This document shows positions 53,680-62,524 of a stretch of DNA of 64,000 nt, one piece after another. A program made the position numbers and the translations under genes. The stretch spans positions 62,001 to 126,000 of the forward strand of contig CAVYUQ010000018.1 of NCBI GenBank assembly GCA_963771715.1, given 5' to 3'. Source of the stretch: JACVRW01 sp963771715 (GTDB lineage Bacteria; Actinomycetota; Thermoleophilia; Solirubrobacterales; Thermoleophilaceae). The first letter of the stretch is position 1. Each line of letters opens with the position of its first letter. A model generated the notes under the pieces. It searched no databases and was not told the DNA's origin. It worked only from the letters and a program-made list of their open reading frames with translations.

Positions 53680-55615
53680 CTAGCTCTGCGAGGAGCGCTG
53701 CCTGGTCAGCTCGCGGCCCAGCGGCAGGTGGCCGAGCTCGAGCCCCTGGTCGGCGCGGATCACGTGCATGACCGCGTTGATCAGCGCCAGGTGCGTGAAG
53801 GCCTGCGGGAAGTTCCCGAGATGGCGGCCTGAGCGAGGGTCGATCTCCTCGGCGTAGAGCCCGAGCGGGCTCGCGTACGAGAGCAGCTTGTCGCACAGGT
53901 CGCGGGCGCGCCGCACCTCGCCGATCTCGACGAGCGCTGACACGAGCCAGAACGAGCAGATCGCGAAGCTGCCCTCCTCGCCCGACAGCCCGTCGTCGGT
54001 CTCGTCGGTGCGGTAGCGGAGGACCATGCCCTCCTCGGTCAGCTCGTCCGCGATTGCGAGCACGGTCTTCACCACGCGCTCGTCGTCCGAGGGGAGGAAG
54101 CGGGTGAGCACGGTCAACAGGAGGGAGGCGTCCAGCGCCTCGGTGTCGTAGTGCTGGGTGAACACGCCGCGCTCGTCGAGGCCGTTCTCGAGGATGTCCT
54201 CCTGGATCTCGTCCGCCGCCGACTGCCAGCGCGCCGCATGCTCCAGCTCGCCGCGGATCTCCGCGAGGCGCGCGCCGCGGTCGGCCGCCACCCAGCACAT
54301 CATCTTCGACGAGGTGAAGTGCTTCGGCTCCCCGCGGATCTCCCAGATGCCGCGGTCGGGCTCCTTCCACTTGGTCAGCGCCGCCTCCACCTGGTGCTTG
54401 ACGATCGGCCAGATCCGGTCGTCGAGGTGGTTGCGCGACTTCGTGTGCAGGTACATCGAGTCGAGCAGCGCGCCCCAGACGTCGTGCTGCTCCTGCCTGT
54501 AGGCGCCGTTCCCGACGCGCACGGGCCGCGCGCCCTCGTAGCCGGAGAGATGGTCGAGCGTCAACTCCGGAATCTCGCCGTTGCCGTCGATCGCGTACAT
54601 GATCTGGAGGTCGTCCTGCTCGCCCTCGGCGATGTCCGCGATGAAGTAGAAGAAGTCGTTGGCCTCCCAGTCGAAGCCGAGCGTGTAGAGCCCCCAGAGC
54701 ATGAAGGTGGAGTCCCGGATCCACGAGAAGCGGTAGTCCCAGTTGCGCTCGCCGCCCGGGGTCTCGGGGAGCGAGGTGGTGGCCGCCGCGACCAGCGCGC
54801 CCGTCGGCGCGTAGGAGAGCCCCTTGAGTGTCAGCGCCGAGCGCTGGAGGTGTGTGCGCCACGGGTGGTCGGGGAAGTTGCCGTGGTCGAGCCAGTGCTG
54901 CCAGTGGTGCGCGGTCCAGACGAGCCTGTCGTAGGCGTCCTCGTAGGTCTGCGGGGCGGGGTGCTCCGACCACGAGAGCGCCACGAAGACGGTGTCGCCC
55001 TCGTGCATCAGCGTCCGGGCGGTCGCGCGCGGCCCCTCGAAGCCCATGTTCATGTCGCTCGTGAGCCTGCAGCTCCACGTCGCAGTCCTCGGCGCGGCAG
55101 ACGGCCTCGTGATAGCCGGAGCCGGTGAACTCCCACGAGCCCAGCTTGCTCCCGTAGTCGAAGCGCGGGTCGCAGTCCATCGTCACCTGGATCTCGCCGT
55201 TCACGCAGCGGATCATCCGCAGCAGCACGTGGTCGGCGTCGTAGTCGGTCGGCGCGCGGCGGTGGGTCTCCGAGCGGTCGCGCTCGTGGTGCCACGGCCC
55301 GATCAGGAGCACGTCGCGCACGATGATCCAGCCGCCGGTGGTGCCCCAGCTCGTCTCGAGCACGTTCGTTCCCGGCAGGTAGCGGCGCGCCGCCGGCACC
55401 TCGACGTCCGCCGGGCCGAGCCGGAAGCCGCCGGCGTCGCGGTCGAGGACCGCGCCGAACACGCTGGGCGAGTCGAAGCGCGGCAGGCACAGCCACTCCA
55501 CGTTCCCGTTCGGCGCCAGCAGAGCGCAGGTCTCGCAGTCGGACAGGAAGCCGTACTCGGCGATCGGCGGGAACGGGCTGGCCGTGACGCCCCTGTCCGG
55601 AGCCCACTCGGTCAT
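53680..55615 (-). CDS. Glycoside hydrolase family 15 protein (trehalase/glucoamylase-like)
   Basis: About 645 residues. N-terminal beta domain: IAEYGFLSDCETCALLAPNGNVEWLCLPRFDSPS. Catalytic (alpha/alpha)6 barrel: GERNWDYRFSWIRDSTFMLW, SMYLHTKSRNHLDDRIWP, and the end GHLGNFPQAFTHLALINAV. This matches actinobacterial GH15 enzymes, some of which are trehalases; no signal peptide, so it acts in the cytoplasm. One frameshift near 55065. ATGA overlap with pgl places it as the last gene of the pentose-phosphate operon, where release of glucose from a disaccharide would feed glucose-6-phosphate via a kinase not seen here. Confidence 0.9.
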
Positions 55616-56268
55616 AGCCGCGCGGCCGCCGCCGGGTCGAGCAGCGCGACGGCCTCTCCGTCGACGAGCGAGCCCGGCGCCTGCGGGTCGGGCGGCCCGG
55701 AGAAGACACGCCGGACGGCGTCGGCCTTGTCCTCGCCGGTCACGAGGAAGACGATACGCGCGCTCGCGTTCACCACCGGCAGCGTGAGCGTGATCCGCGA
55801 CACGAGCGGAGCCATCCCGGGCGTCTCGACGCCCACCACCCGCCGCTCGCGCTCCCCGAGCGCGTCGTCGCCCGGGAACAGCGAGCAGATGTGCGCGTCC
55901 GGGCCCAGGCCGAGCAGGATCAGGTCGAGCGCGCGCGGCCCGAGCTCGCCGAGCTCGTTCTCGTAGGCGGCGGCGCCGTCCTCGGGCCCGAGCTCGCCGC
56001 GCATGCGGTGAACGGTCGCGCCACGCGCCGCCGAGAGCAGCGCACGGTCGGCCATCCCGAAGTTCGAGTGCTCGTGATCCGGCGCCACGCAGCGCTCGTC
56101 CGTGAACCAGAAATCGACCCCCGACCAGTCGTCGCGAAGCTCCGCGGCGCGCTCGTAGGCCGCGCGCGGCGTCGAGCCGCCGGTGAGCGTCACGTGCCCG
56201 GTGGCCGCGGCCAGGAGCTCGGCCGCCTCCTGCGCCGGGTCGTCGAGGACCCGAACGTCGGCGTTCAC
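55612..56268 (-). CDS. pgl: 6-phosphogluconolactonase
   Basis: 218 residues from a GTG overlapping opcA (GTGA). Hydrolyses 6-phosphogluconolactone, the product of Zwf. DevB/SOL-type landmarks: HVTLTGGSTPRAAYERA, FWFTDERCVAPDHEHSNFGMA, and LILLGLGPDAHICSLFPG with the catalytic His. A C-terminal ITLTLPVVNASARIVFLVTG confirms the family. Complete and without frameshift. Confidence 0.95.
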   Translation of the reverse strand: MNADVRVLDDPAQEAAELLAAATGHVTLTGGSTPRAAYERAAELRDDWSGVDFWFTDERCVAPDHEHSNFGMADRALLSAARGATVHRMRGELGPEDGAAAYENELGELGPRALDLILLGLGPDAHICSLFPGDDALGERERRVVGVETPGMAPLVSRITLTLPVVNASARIVFLVTGEDKADAVRRVFSGPPDPQAPGSLVDGEAVALLDPAAAARL

Positions 56269-57348
56269 CGGAGCAGGGCCTCGCCGCACTCGAGAGCGTG
56301 GCGATAGGCCGGATCGCGGAGGAGCGCCTGGCGGATGCCCTCGCCGAGGATCCCTCCCTCGCCCCGCGAGGCGCCCAGGATCGTCCAGCTCTGCTCCCGT
56401 CCCTTGCGGTCGCGGCGGCTGGCCGCGAGCCCGCCCGGCCCGCGGTCGAGCGAGATCGTCATCCCGGACGACGTGCCGATCTCGATCCCGGCCAGGCCGG
56501 GCACGTCCTGCGCGGGGTCGGCCTCGAGCATGAGCGTCACGTCGTGGCGGTGAGCCTTGGCGCGGCCGCGCGCCGAGCCGTTCGCGATCACGAGCGACCC
56601 GCCGCCCCAGCCGAGCTGCGACGCCAGCCAGCCGCAGAACAGCACGCCCGCCACGCCGGAGTCGGCGCGGTGGCGAACGGTCACGGAGTCGATCCGCGCG
56701 AGCTCCTCGCGCCAGCGCGGCGGGTCGAAGGTCGAGGCCACGCGCTCGCGCCACGGCGTCGTGCGCAGCCAGGCGAGGTCGACGACGTACGCGCCCGCGG
56801 CCAGCTCCTTGCGCGCGCCTCAGCGCCGCGACCTTGTCGGGCTCGTTCACGGAGTCGATCAGCACCACCTGAACGAGCCGGAGCACCGCGTCGACCGCCT
56901 CGGGATGGCCGTGGGGCGACCAGACGACGGTCGGCAGGTCGGTCACGACGAGCGGGTCGACGATCGTGTCGAGGTTCGCGAGGTGCTTCTCGCCGACGTC
57001 CAGCAGGACGAGCTCGCGCATGAGCTTGGGCTCCCCCGGCCGGGCGTCGGCGGCCACGGTCATGGCCACGGAGGCGTCGATCGTGTCGCGTCCGGCCTCG
57101 ACCGCGCACACGATCGTGCGCGAGGCGTGGTAGCGCCCCACCTGCTCGAGCCGGTTCATGATCTCGCCGCGCCACTCGCGGTCGAGCACCACCACGAGAT
57201 TGAGCACGCGCGCGGGGGCCGACGCGCCGTCGCGCGCGTGCTCATGCTGGAGCATGTGGCGCAGCGCCTCCTCGATCTCAGCCGGCGCGGTGTCCTCGGC
57301 GGACCAGACCGCGCGCCTGTCGGGAACCTCAGGGGCGTCCCGCGACAC
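56265..57348 (-). CDS. opcA: Glucose-6-phosphate dehydrogenase assembly protein OpcA
   Basis: About 360 residues with one frameshift near 56815. OpcA, found in actinobacteria and cyanobacteria, is needed for full activity of the Zwf oligomer. Recognisable: ALRHMLQHEHARDGASAPARVLNLVVV, RYHASRTIVCAVEAG, and LPTVVWSPHGHPE in the first half, then WREELARIDSVTVRH and LFCGWLASQLGWG. The GTG start directly follows the zwf stop (TAG-GTG with no gap), and pgl follows by GTGA, the classic zwf-opcA-pgl order. Confidence 0.93.
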
Positions 57349-58863
57349 CTAGACCCCCCGCCACCTGTGCCCCGGCGCGAGGATTCCGTCGGCCTCCTCG
57401 GGGCCGTGCGACCCGGCGGGGTACTCCGCCAGCGGCGTGTCGTCCTCCTCCCACGACGCGAGGATCGGGTCGATGATCCGCCACTGCGCCTCGACCTCGT
57501 CGTCGCGGGTGAAGAGCGTGGCGTCGCCGCGCATCGCGTCCATGATCAGCCGCTCGTAGGCCTCCGGCGACTGCGACAGGAACGACGTGCCGTAGAGGAA
57601 CTCCATGTTCACCGGGCGGATCCGCATCCGCGTGCCGGGGATCTTCGCGCCGAGCGAGATCGAGACGCCCTCGTTCGGCTGAACCGTGAGGATCAGCTGG
57701 TTCGGCTGCACGCCGACCGATCCCTCGGCCTGGAAGGCGAGGTGCGGCACGGGCTTCAGCGTCACTGCGATCTCGGTGACCTTGCGCGCCAGCCGCTTGC
57801 CGGTCCGCAGGTAGATCGGCACGCCGGCCCAGCGCCAGTTGTCCACCTCGAGGCGCAGCGCCGCGTAGGTCTCGGTCTTCGAGTCGTCGGGCACGCCCTC
57901 CTCGTCGAGGTAGCCCACCGCATCCTTCCCCTCGGCCATTCCCGCCGTGTAGCGGGCGCGCACGACCGCCTCCGGGGCCGGCGGCTCGACCGCGTGCAGC
58001 ACCTTGACCTTCTCGTCGCGCACCTCGTCGGCCTCGAACGTCACGGGCGGCTCCATGCAGAGCAGGCTGAGCAGCTGGAGCATGTGGTTCTGGACGAGGT
58101 CGCGGAGCGCCCCGAGCTGTCGTAGTAGCCCGCGCGGCGGCCGATGCCGATGTCCTCGGCGGCGGTGATCTGCACGTAGTCGATGAAGTTGCGGTTCCAG
58201 ATCGGCTCGAACATGCCGTTGGCGAACCGGAACGCCAGCACGTTCTGGACCGTCTCCTTCCCCAGGTAGTGGTCGATCCGGTAGACCTGCGACTCGTCGA
58301 GCACCGACAGCACCTGGCGGTTCAGGTCCAGGGCCTCCGCGAGCCGGGTGCCGAAGGGCTTCTCGATCACCACGCGCACCTCGGCGTCGTCGTGCCGGTC
58401 GAGGCCGTGCTCGCCGAGCTTCCCGACGATCACGCGCGAAGAAGCTCGGCGCGGTCGAGAGGTAGAAGATGCGGTTGAAGGCGATCCCCGCCTCCTCGTC
58501 GAACCTGCCGAGCTCCTCCTCGAGCTTGTCGAACATGGCGTCGTCGTCGAACGTGCCCGGCACGTAGCGCACCTGCTCGAGCAGCTTGTCGAGCACCTGC
58601 GCGTCGGGCTTCCGGCGCGAGTACTCCTCGATCGACTTGCGCGCCATCTCGCGGTACTCGTCGCTCGGCATGTCCGAGCGCGAGACGCCGATCAGGTTGA
58701 AGCGCTCGGGGAGCGCCCCCTCGTGCGCGAGGTTGTAGATCGCCGGCAGCAGCTTGCGGTGCGCGAGGTCGCCCGTGCCGCCGAAGATCACGAGCGTTGT
58801 CGGATGCACCGGTAGGCGCTCCAGCCCCTGGACCAGCGGGTTCTCCTGCTCGGCTACCGCCAT
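57349..58863 (-). CDS. zwf: Glucose-6-phosphate 1-dehydrogenase
   Basis: About 505 residues. First enzyme of the oxidative pentose-phosphate pathway, making NADPH. NADP motif VIFGGTGDLAHRKLLPAIY, EKPFGTRLAEALDLN, the active-site signature RIDHYLGKETVQN, and LRTGKRLARKVTEIAV are present. Frameshifts near 58440 (missing C in GCGCG-GTG) and 58120 (shortened G run) split it. Four bases separate it from gnd upstream. Confidence 0.95.
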   Translation of the reverse strand: MAVAEQENPLVQGLERLPVHPTTLVIFGGTGDLAHRKLLPAIYNLAHEGALPERFNLIGVSRSDMPSDEYREMARKSIEEYSRRKPDAQVLDKLLEQVRYVPGTFDDDAMFDKLEEELGRFDEEAGIAFNRIFYLSTAPSFFARDRREARRARPRPARRRRGARGDREALRHPARGGPGPEPPGAVGARRVAGLPDRPLPGEGDGPERAGVPVRQRHVRADLEPQLHRLRADHRRRGHRHRPPRGLLRQLGALRDLVQNHMLQLLSLLCMEPPVTFEADEVRDEKVKVLHAVEPPAPEAVVRARYTAGMAEGKDAVGYLDEEGVPDDSKTETYAALRLEVDNWRWAGVPIYLRTGKRLARKVTEIAVTLKPVPHLAFQAEGSVGVQPNQLILTVQPNEGVSISLGAKIPGTRMRIRPVNMEFLYGTSFLSQSPEAYERLIMDAMRGDATLFTRDDEVEAQWRIIDPILASWEEDDTPLAEYPAGSHGPEEADGILAPGHRWRGV

Positions 58864-58867
58864 GGCC

Positions 58868-59821
58868 CTACTCCGCGTGCGGCTGCCCCTGCGCCGCCGA
58901 GTCGGCGGCGACCACGGAGTGGCCGCCGAACTGGTTGCGCAGCGCGGCGTTCACCTTCGCTGCGAACTCGCCCTGGCCGCGCGACGAGAAGCGCTCGTAC
59001 AGCGAGGCGGTGATCACCGGAGTGGGCACGCGCCGGTCGATCGCGTCCTCGATCGTCCAGCGGCCCTCGCCGGAGTCCTCCACGTAGGGCGCGATCGAGG
59101 CGAGGTCGTTGCCCTCCTGCTCGAATGCGAGCGCGGCGAGCTCGCAGAGCCACGAGCGGACCACCGAGCCCTGCATCCACAGGTGCGCGATCTTCGCGTT
59201 GTCGAGCTCGTACTCGCACGAGTCGAACAGCGCGAAGCCCTCGGCGTAGGCCTGCATCATCCCGTACTCGATCCCGTTGTGGACCATCTTCACGTAGTGG
59301 CCCGCGCCGGTCGGGCCGAAGTGGCCCCACCCCGGCCCGTGCTCCTCGGTGGAGGGCGGAGCGAGCACGTCGAGGATCGGGCTGAGCCGCTCGACGGCCT
59401 CGTCGTCGCCACCGACCATCATGCAGTAGCCCACGCTGATGCCCCAGACGCCGCCGCTCGTCCCGACGTCCACATAGTGGATGCCGTGCGGCCTCAGCTC
59501 CTCCTGGCGGCGCTTGTCGTCCGTCCAGCGGGAGTTGCCGCCGTCGACGATCGTGTCGCCCTCGTCGAGCAGCCCGGCCAGCTGCTCGACCGTGCCCTGC
59601 GTCGCGTCGCCGGCCGGGACCATGATCCAGACCGTGCGCGGCGCGTCCAGGCGCGACACGAGCTCCTCGAGCGAGCCGGCGCCGCCGGCCCCATGGCCCT
59701 CGGCCGCGCTCACCGCCTCCTTGTCGAAGTCGAACACCACGCATTCGTGCTCCGAGTCGCGGTGGATGCGGTGAACCATGTTCCCGCCCATCCTTCCGAG
59801 GCCGACGAAACCCAGCTGCAT
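58868..59821 (-). CDS. gnd: 6-phosphogluconate dehydrogenase, decarboxylating, short form
   Basis: 317 residues: the shorter type that lacks the long C-terminal tail of E. coli Gnd. Rossmann motif LGFVGLGRMGGNMV, substrate motifs DGGNSRWTDDKRR and DVGTSGGVWG, and the catalytic KMVHNGIEYGMMQAYAEGF are intact. It converts 6-phosphogluconate to ribulose-5-phosphate with CO2 release. The short forms are often NAD-preferring; cofactor use here is not proven. One-base overlap (TGATG) with the stop of tal-pgi. Confidence 0.94.
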   Translation of the reverse strand: MQLGFVGLGRMGGNMVHRIHRDSEHECVVFDFDKEAVSAAEGHGAGGAGSLEELVSRLDAPRTVWIMVPAGDATQGTVEQLAGLLDEGDTIVDGGNSRWTDDKRRQEELRPHGIHYVDVGTSGGVWGISVGYCMMVGGDDEAVERLSPILDVLAPPSTEEHGPGWGHFGPTGAGHYVKMVHNGIEYGMMQAYAEGFALFDSCEYELDNAKIAHLWMQGSVVRSWLCELAALAFEQEGNDLASIAPYVEDSGEGRWTIEDAIDRRVPTPVITASLYERFSSRGQGEFAAKVNAALRNQFGGHSVVAADSAAQGQPHAE

Positions 59822-62511
59822 CAGATCAACCCCCTCACGTCGTCCGGTCCGTCGACTTCGACTCTCACCACTTCCAGCCCATGCGCGCGGAGCGTCTGCA
59901 TGTCCCCGAGCGCCTGCGCGCTCTTCAGGTGCTCGAACGAGTAGCCCGCCTCGGGAATCTCCACGTCGTCGCTGCCGGGCTGATAGAGCTGGATGAACAG
60001 GCCATTCGGCGGGCCACCCTTGTGGTACTGCCCGGTCGAGTGGAGGTAGCGCGGGCCGTAGCCGAACGTGGTCGTGCACTTCGTGCGCTCCCGCAGCGCC
60101 ACCCGCAGGTCCGTGACCGCGGCGTCGTACTCCTCCGACGGGGTCACGTAGCCGAGGATGGCGATGTACTTCGGCGGCGACGCCTTCGCGAGCAGGTCAT
60201 CGAGGGAGCCGGGATCCACGTCGGGCAGGCCCTCCTTCAGGATGCGCCCGGTGTTGTCCTTCGCCTCCTGCACGTTCGGCTGGTCGAACGGGTTGATCCC
60301 GAGCGCCCAGCCCGCGACGGCGGTGGCGAACTCGGTGACGAAGAAGATCCGCCCGAGGTCCGCGGCGCCGCCGATCACCCGCCCGGTGGTGACAGGGTGG
60401 CCCGCACGGCCGAGCGCCTCCACCGCGTCGTCCAGCTCGGCATCTGGCTCGTCCTCGTTGCGCAGGTAGGCGAAGACGCGATCGTCGCCGTAGACCTCCG
60501 GTGGCCCGAGCGGCTCGTCGGCCACGGGCAGGATGCCCTTGCCGTGCTTCCCGGTCGACTCGGCGATCAGCTGCTCGACCCAGAGCCCGAGGCTGGAGAT
60601 CGGCTCCGAGACCACATAGGTGAGCTTGTCGCGGCCGTGCTGGGCCAGCTCGCCGATCACGCAGCCGAGCCAGAGCCCGGAGTTGCTCTGGAAAGAGCCG
60701 TACTGGGCGCAGTTCTGCTCGGCCACCTGCGCCTGGCGGAGCATGCCCTCGATGTTCACGCCGGCGAGCGCCGCCGGCACGAGGCCGAAGTACGAGAGCA
60801 CCGAATAGCGGCCGCCGATGTCCGGGTCGTTCTCGAAGACACGGCGGAAGCCGCGCTCGCGCGCGAGCTCCGCGAGCGGACTGCCCGGATCCGTGACGGC
60901 GCAGAAACGTGAGCCGTCGCCGCCGGTGCGCTCGAAGAAGTAGCGCATGTGCGAGAGCGTCTCGATGGTGCCGCCGGACTTCGAGGACACGATGAAGAGC
61001 GTCTTGTCGAGGTCGATCGCGCGCTCCGCGGCGAGCACCGCGCCCGGATCGGTCGAGTCGAGCACGTGGAGGCGCATCCCGCCCGGCACTTCGCCGTAGG
61101 AGCGGCGTATCACCTCCGGGCCGAGGCTCGAGCCGCCCATGCCCAGAAGCATCGCGTGCTCGAGGCCGTCCGCCCTGGCCGCCTCCGCGAATGCCTGCAG
61201 CTCGCTCGCGTGCTCCAGCATCTTGTCGCTGATGTTCAGCCAGCCGAGCCGGTTCCCGATCTCGGCAACGCCGGGGCCGCCCCAGAGCGACTCGTCGTGG
61301 GCCCAGACGCGCTTCGCCACGCTCTCGGCCTCGGCGGTGTTGAGGCGCTCGATGATCGCGGGCTCGAGGTCGTCCGGGAGCACAGACTTGATGGTCTTCG
61401 GCCGCCCGGTGACGATCCCCTCGCGCGCGAGCTCGATCCCGGCGATCAGGTCGTCGAAGGGCTCGACGAACTTGTCGATGCCCTGCTGGAGCAGCGTCTT
61501 CGTCACGTCGCCCATGTCGATGCCGGCTTCCGCAAGGCGCTCCAGGTCGGCCGACGGGTCCTGGTCCGCCGTGGGACCGGTCACCTCGAGCTGCTCGGCG
61601 CAGGCGAGCAGCGTGGGCATCGGCATCGTGTTCACGGTGTCCGGCGCCACGAGCGAGTCCACGTACTTGGTCTCGGGGTAGAGCGGGTCCTTGACGCCCG
61701 TCGAGGCCCAGAGCGGGCGCTGCACGGGCGCGCCGGCCTCCAGCAGCTGCGCGTAGCGCTCGCCGCGGAACAGCTCCTCGAAGCGCTTGTAGGCCGCGCG
61801 CGCGTTCGCGACCGCCGCGATGCCGCGCAGCTCCTCCTTGCCCAGCTCGGCGAGCCGCTTGTCCACCTCGGTGTCCACGCGCGAGACGAAGAAGCTCGCC
61901 ACGGAGTGCACGTCGAGCGACTCGCCCGCCTCGTGGCGGCGCTCCATGCCGCGGATGTAGGCCTCCGCGATCGCGGAGTAGGACTCCACCGAGAACAGGA
62001 GCGTCACGTTCACGTTCATGCCGGCCGCGATGGTCTCCTCGATCGCCGGGACGCCGGCCTCGGTGCCCGGGATCTTGATCAAGAGGTTCGGGCGGTCGAC
62101 GCGCTCCCAGTACTCGCGCGCCTGCTTGATGGTCGCCTCGGTGTCGTGGGCGAAGGCCGGCTCGACCTCGAGCGACACGAAGCCGTCGGCGTGGTCTGCC
62201 TCGTCCCAGAGGCCGCGGAGCACGTCGCATGCGAGCTGCACGTCGAGGATGGCTATCTCGTCGTAGATCTCGCGGGCATTGATGCCCTTTTCTGCGAGCT
62301 CGGCGATCTGCTCGTCGTAGTCGTCCGAGCCGAGGATGGCCTTCTCGAAGATCGCGGGGTTAGAGGTCACGCCCCGCAGCGACAGCTCGCGCACGAGGCG
62401 CTCGAGCTCTCCGCTCGTGATGAGGCTGCGGCGGATCTGGTCCAGCCATACGCTGGTGCCCGCGGCTGTCAACGCCGCGAGCCGCTCGTTGACTCCTGCT
62501 CCGACGCTCAT
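59821..62511 (-). CDS. Bifunctional transaldolase/glucose-6-phosphate isomerase
   Basis: 896 residues, intact. Residues about 1-365 are a transaldolase (SLRGVTSNPAIFEKAI; Schiff-base lysine in NLLIKIPGTEAGVPA; GMNVNVTLLFSVESY; RPLWASTGVKDPLYPETKYV). The rest is a glucose-6-phosphate isomerase (LLGMGGSSLGPEVI; STDPGAVLAAER; SSKSGGTIETLSHMRYF; LHSTGQYHKGGPPNGLFIQL). The fusion is known in actinobacteria and some other bacteria and links the non-oxidative pentose-phosphate branch with glycolysis. Thirteen bases separate it from tkt. Confidence 0.95.
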   Translation of the reverse strand: MSVGAGVNERLAALTAAGTSVWLDQIRRSLITSGELERLVRELSLRGVTSNPAIFEKAILGSDDYDEQIAELAEKGINAREIYDEIAILDVQLACDVLRGLWDEADHADGFVSLEVEPAFAHDTEATIKQAREYWERVDRPNLLIKIPGTEAGVPAIEETIAAGMNVNVTLLFSVESYSAIAEAYIRGMERRHEAGESLDVHSVASFFVSRVDTEVDKRLAELGKEELRGIAAVANARAAYKRFEELFRGERYAQLLEAGAPVQRPLWASTGVKDPLYPETKYVDSLVAPDTVNTMPMPTLLACAEQLEVTGPTADQDPSADLERLAEAGIDMGDVTKTLLQQGIDKFVEPFDDLIAGIELAREGIVTGRPKTIKSVLPDDLEPAIIERLNTAEAESVAKRVWAHDESLWGGPGVAEIGNRLGWLNISDKMLEHASELQAFAEAARADGLEHAMLLGMGGSSLGPEVIRRSYGEVPGGMRLHVLDSTDPGAVLAAERAIDLDKTLFIVSSKSGGTIETLSHMRYFFERTGGDGSRFCAVTDPGSPLAELARERGFRRVFENDPDIGGRYSVLSYFGLVPAALAGVNIEGMLRQAQVAEQNCAQYGSFQSNSGLWLGCVIGELAQHGRDKLTYVVSEPISSLGLWVEQLIAESTGKHGKGILPVADEPLGPPEVYGDDRVFAYLRNEDEPDAELDDAVEALGRAGHPVTTGRVIGGAADLGRIFFVTEFATAVAGWALGINPFDQPNVQEAKDNTGRILKEGLPDVDPGSLDDLLAKASPPKYIAILGYVTPSEEYDAAVTDLRVALRERTKCTTTFGYGPRYLHSTGQYHKGGPPNGLFIQLYQPGSDDVEIPEAGYSFEHLKSAQALGDMQTLRAHGLEVVRVEVDGPDDVRGLI

Positions 62512-62524
62512 GCCGAAAGTCCTT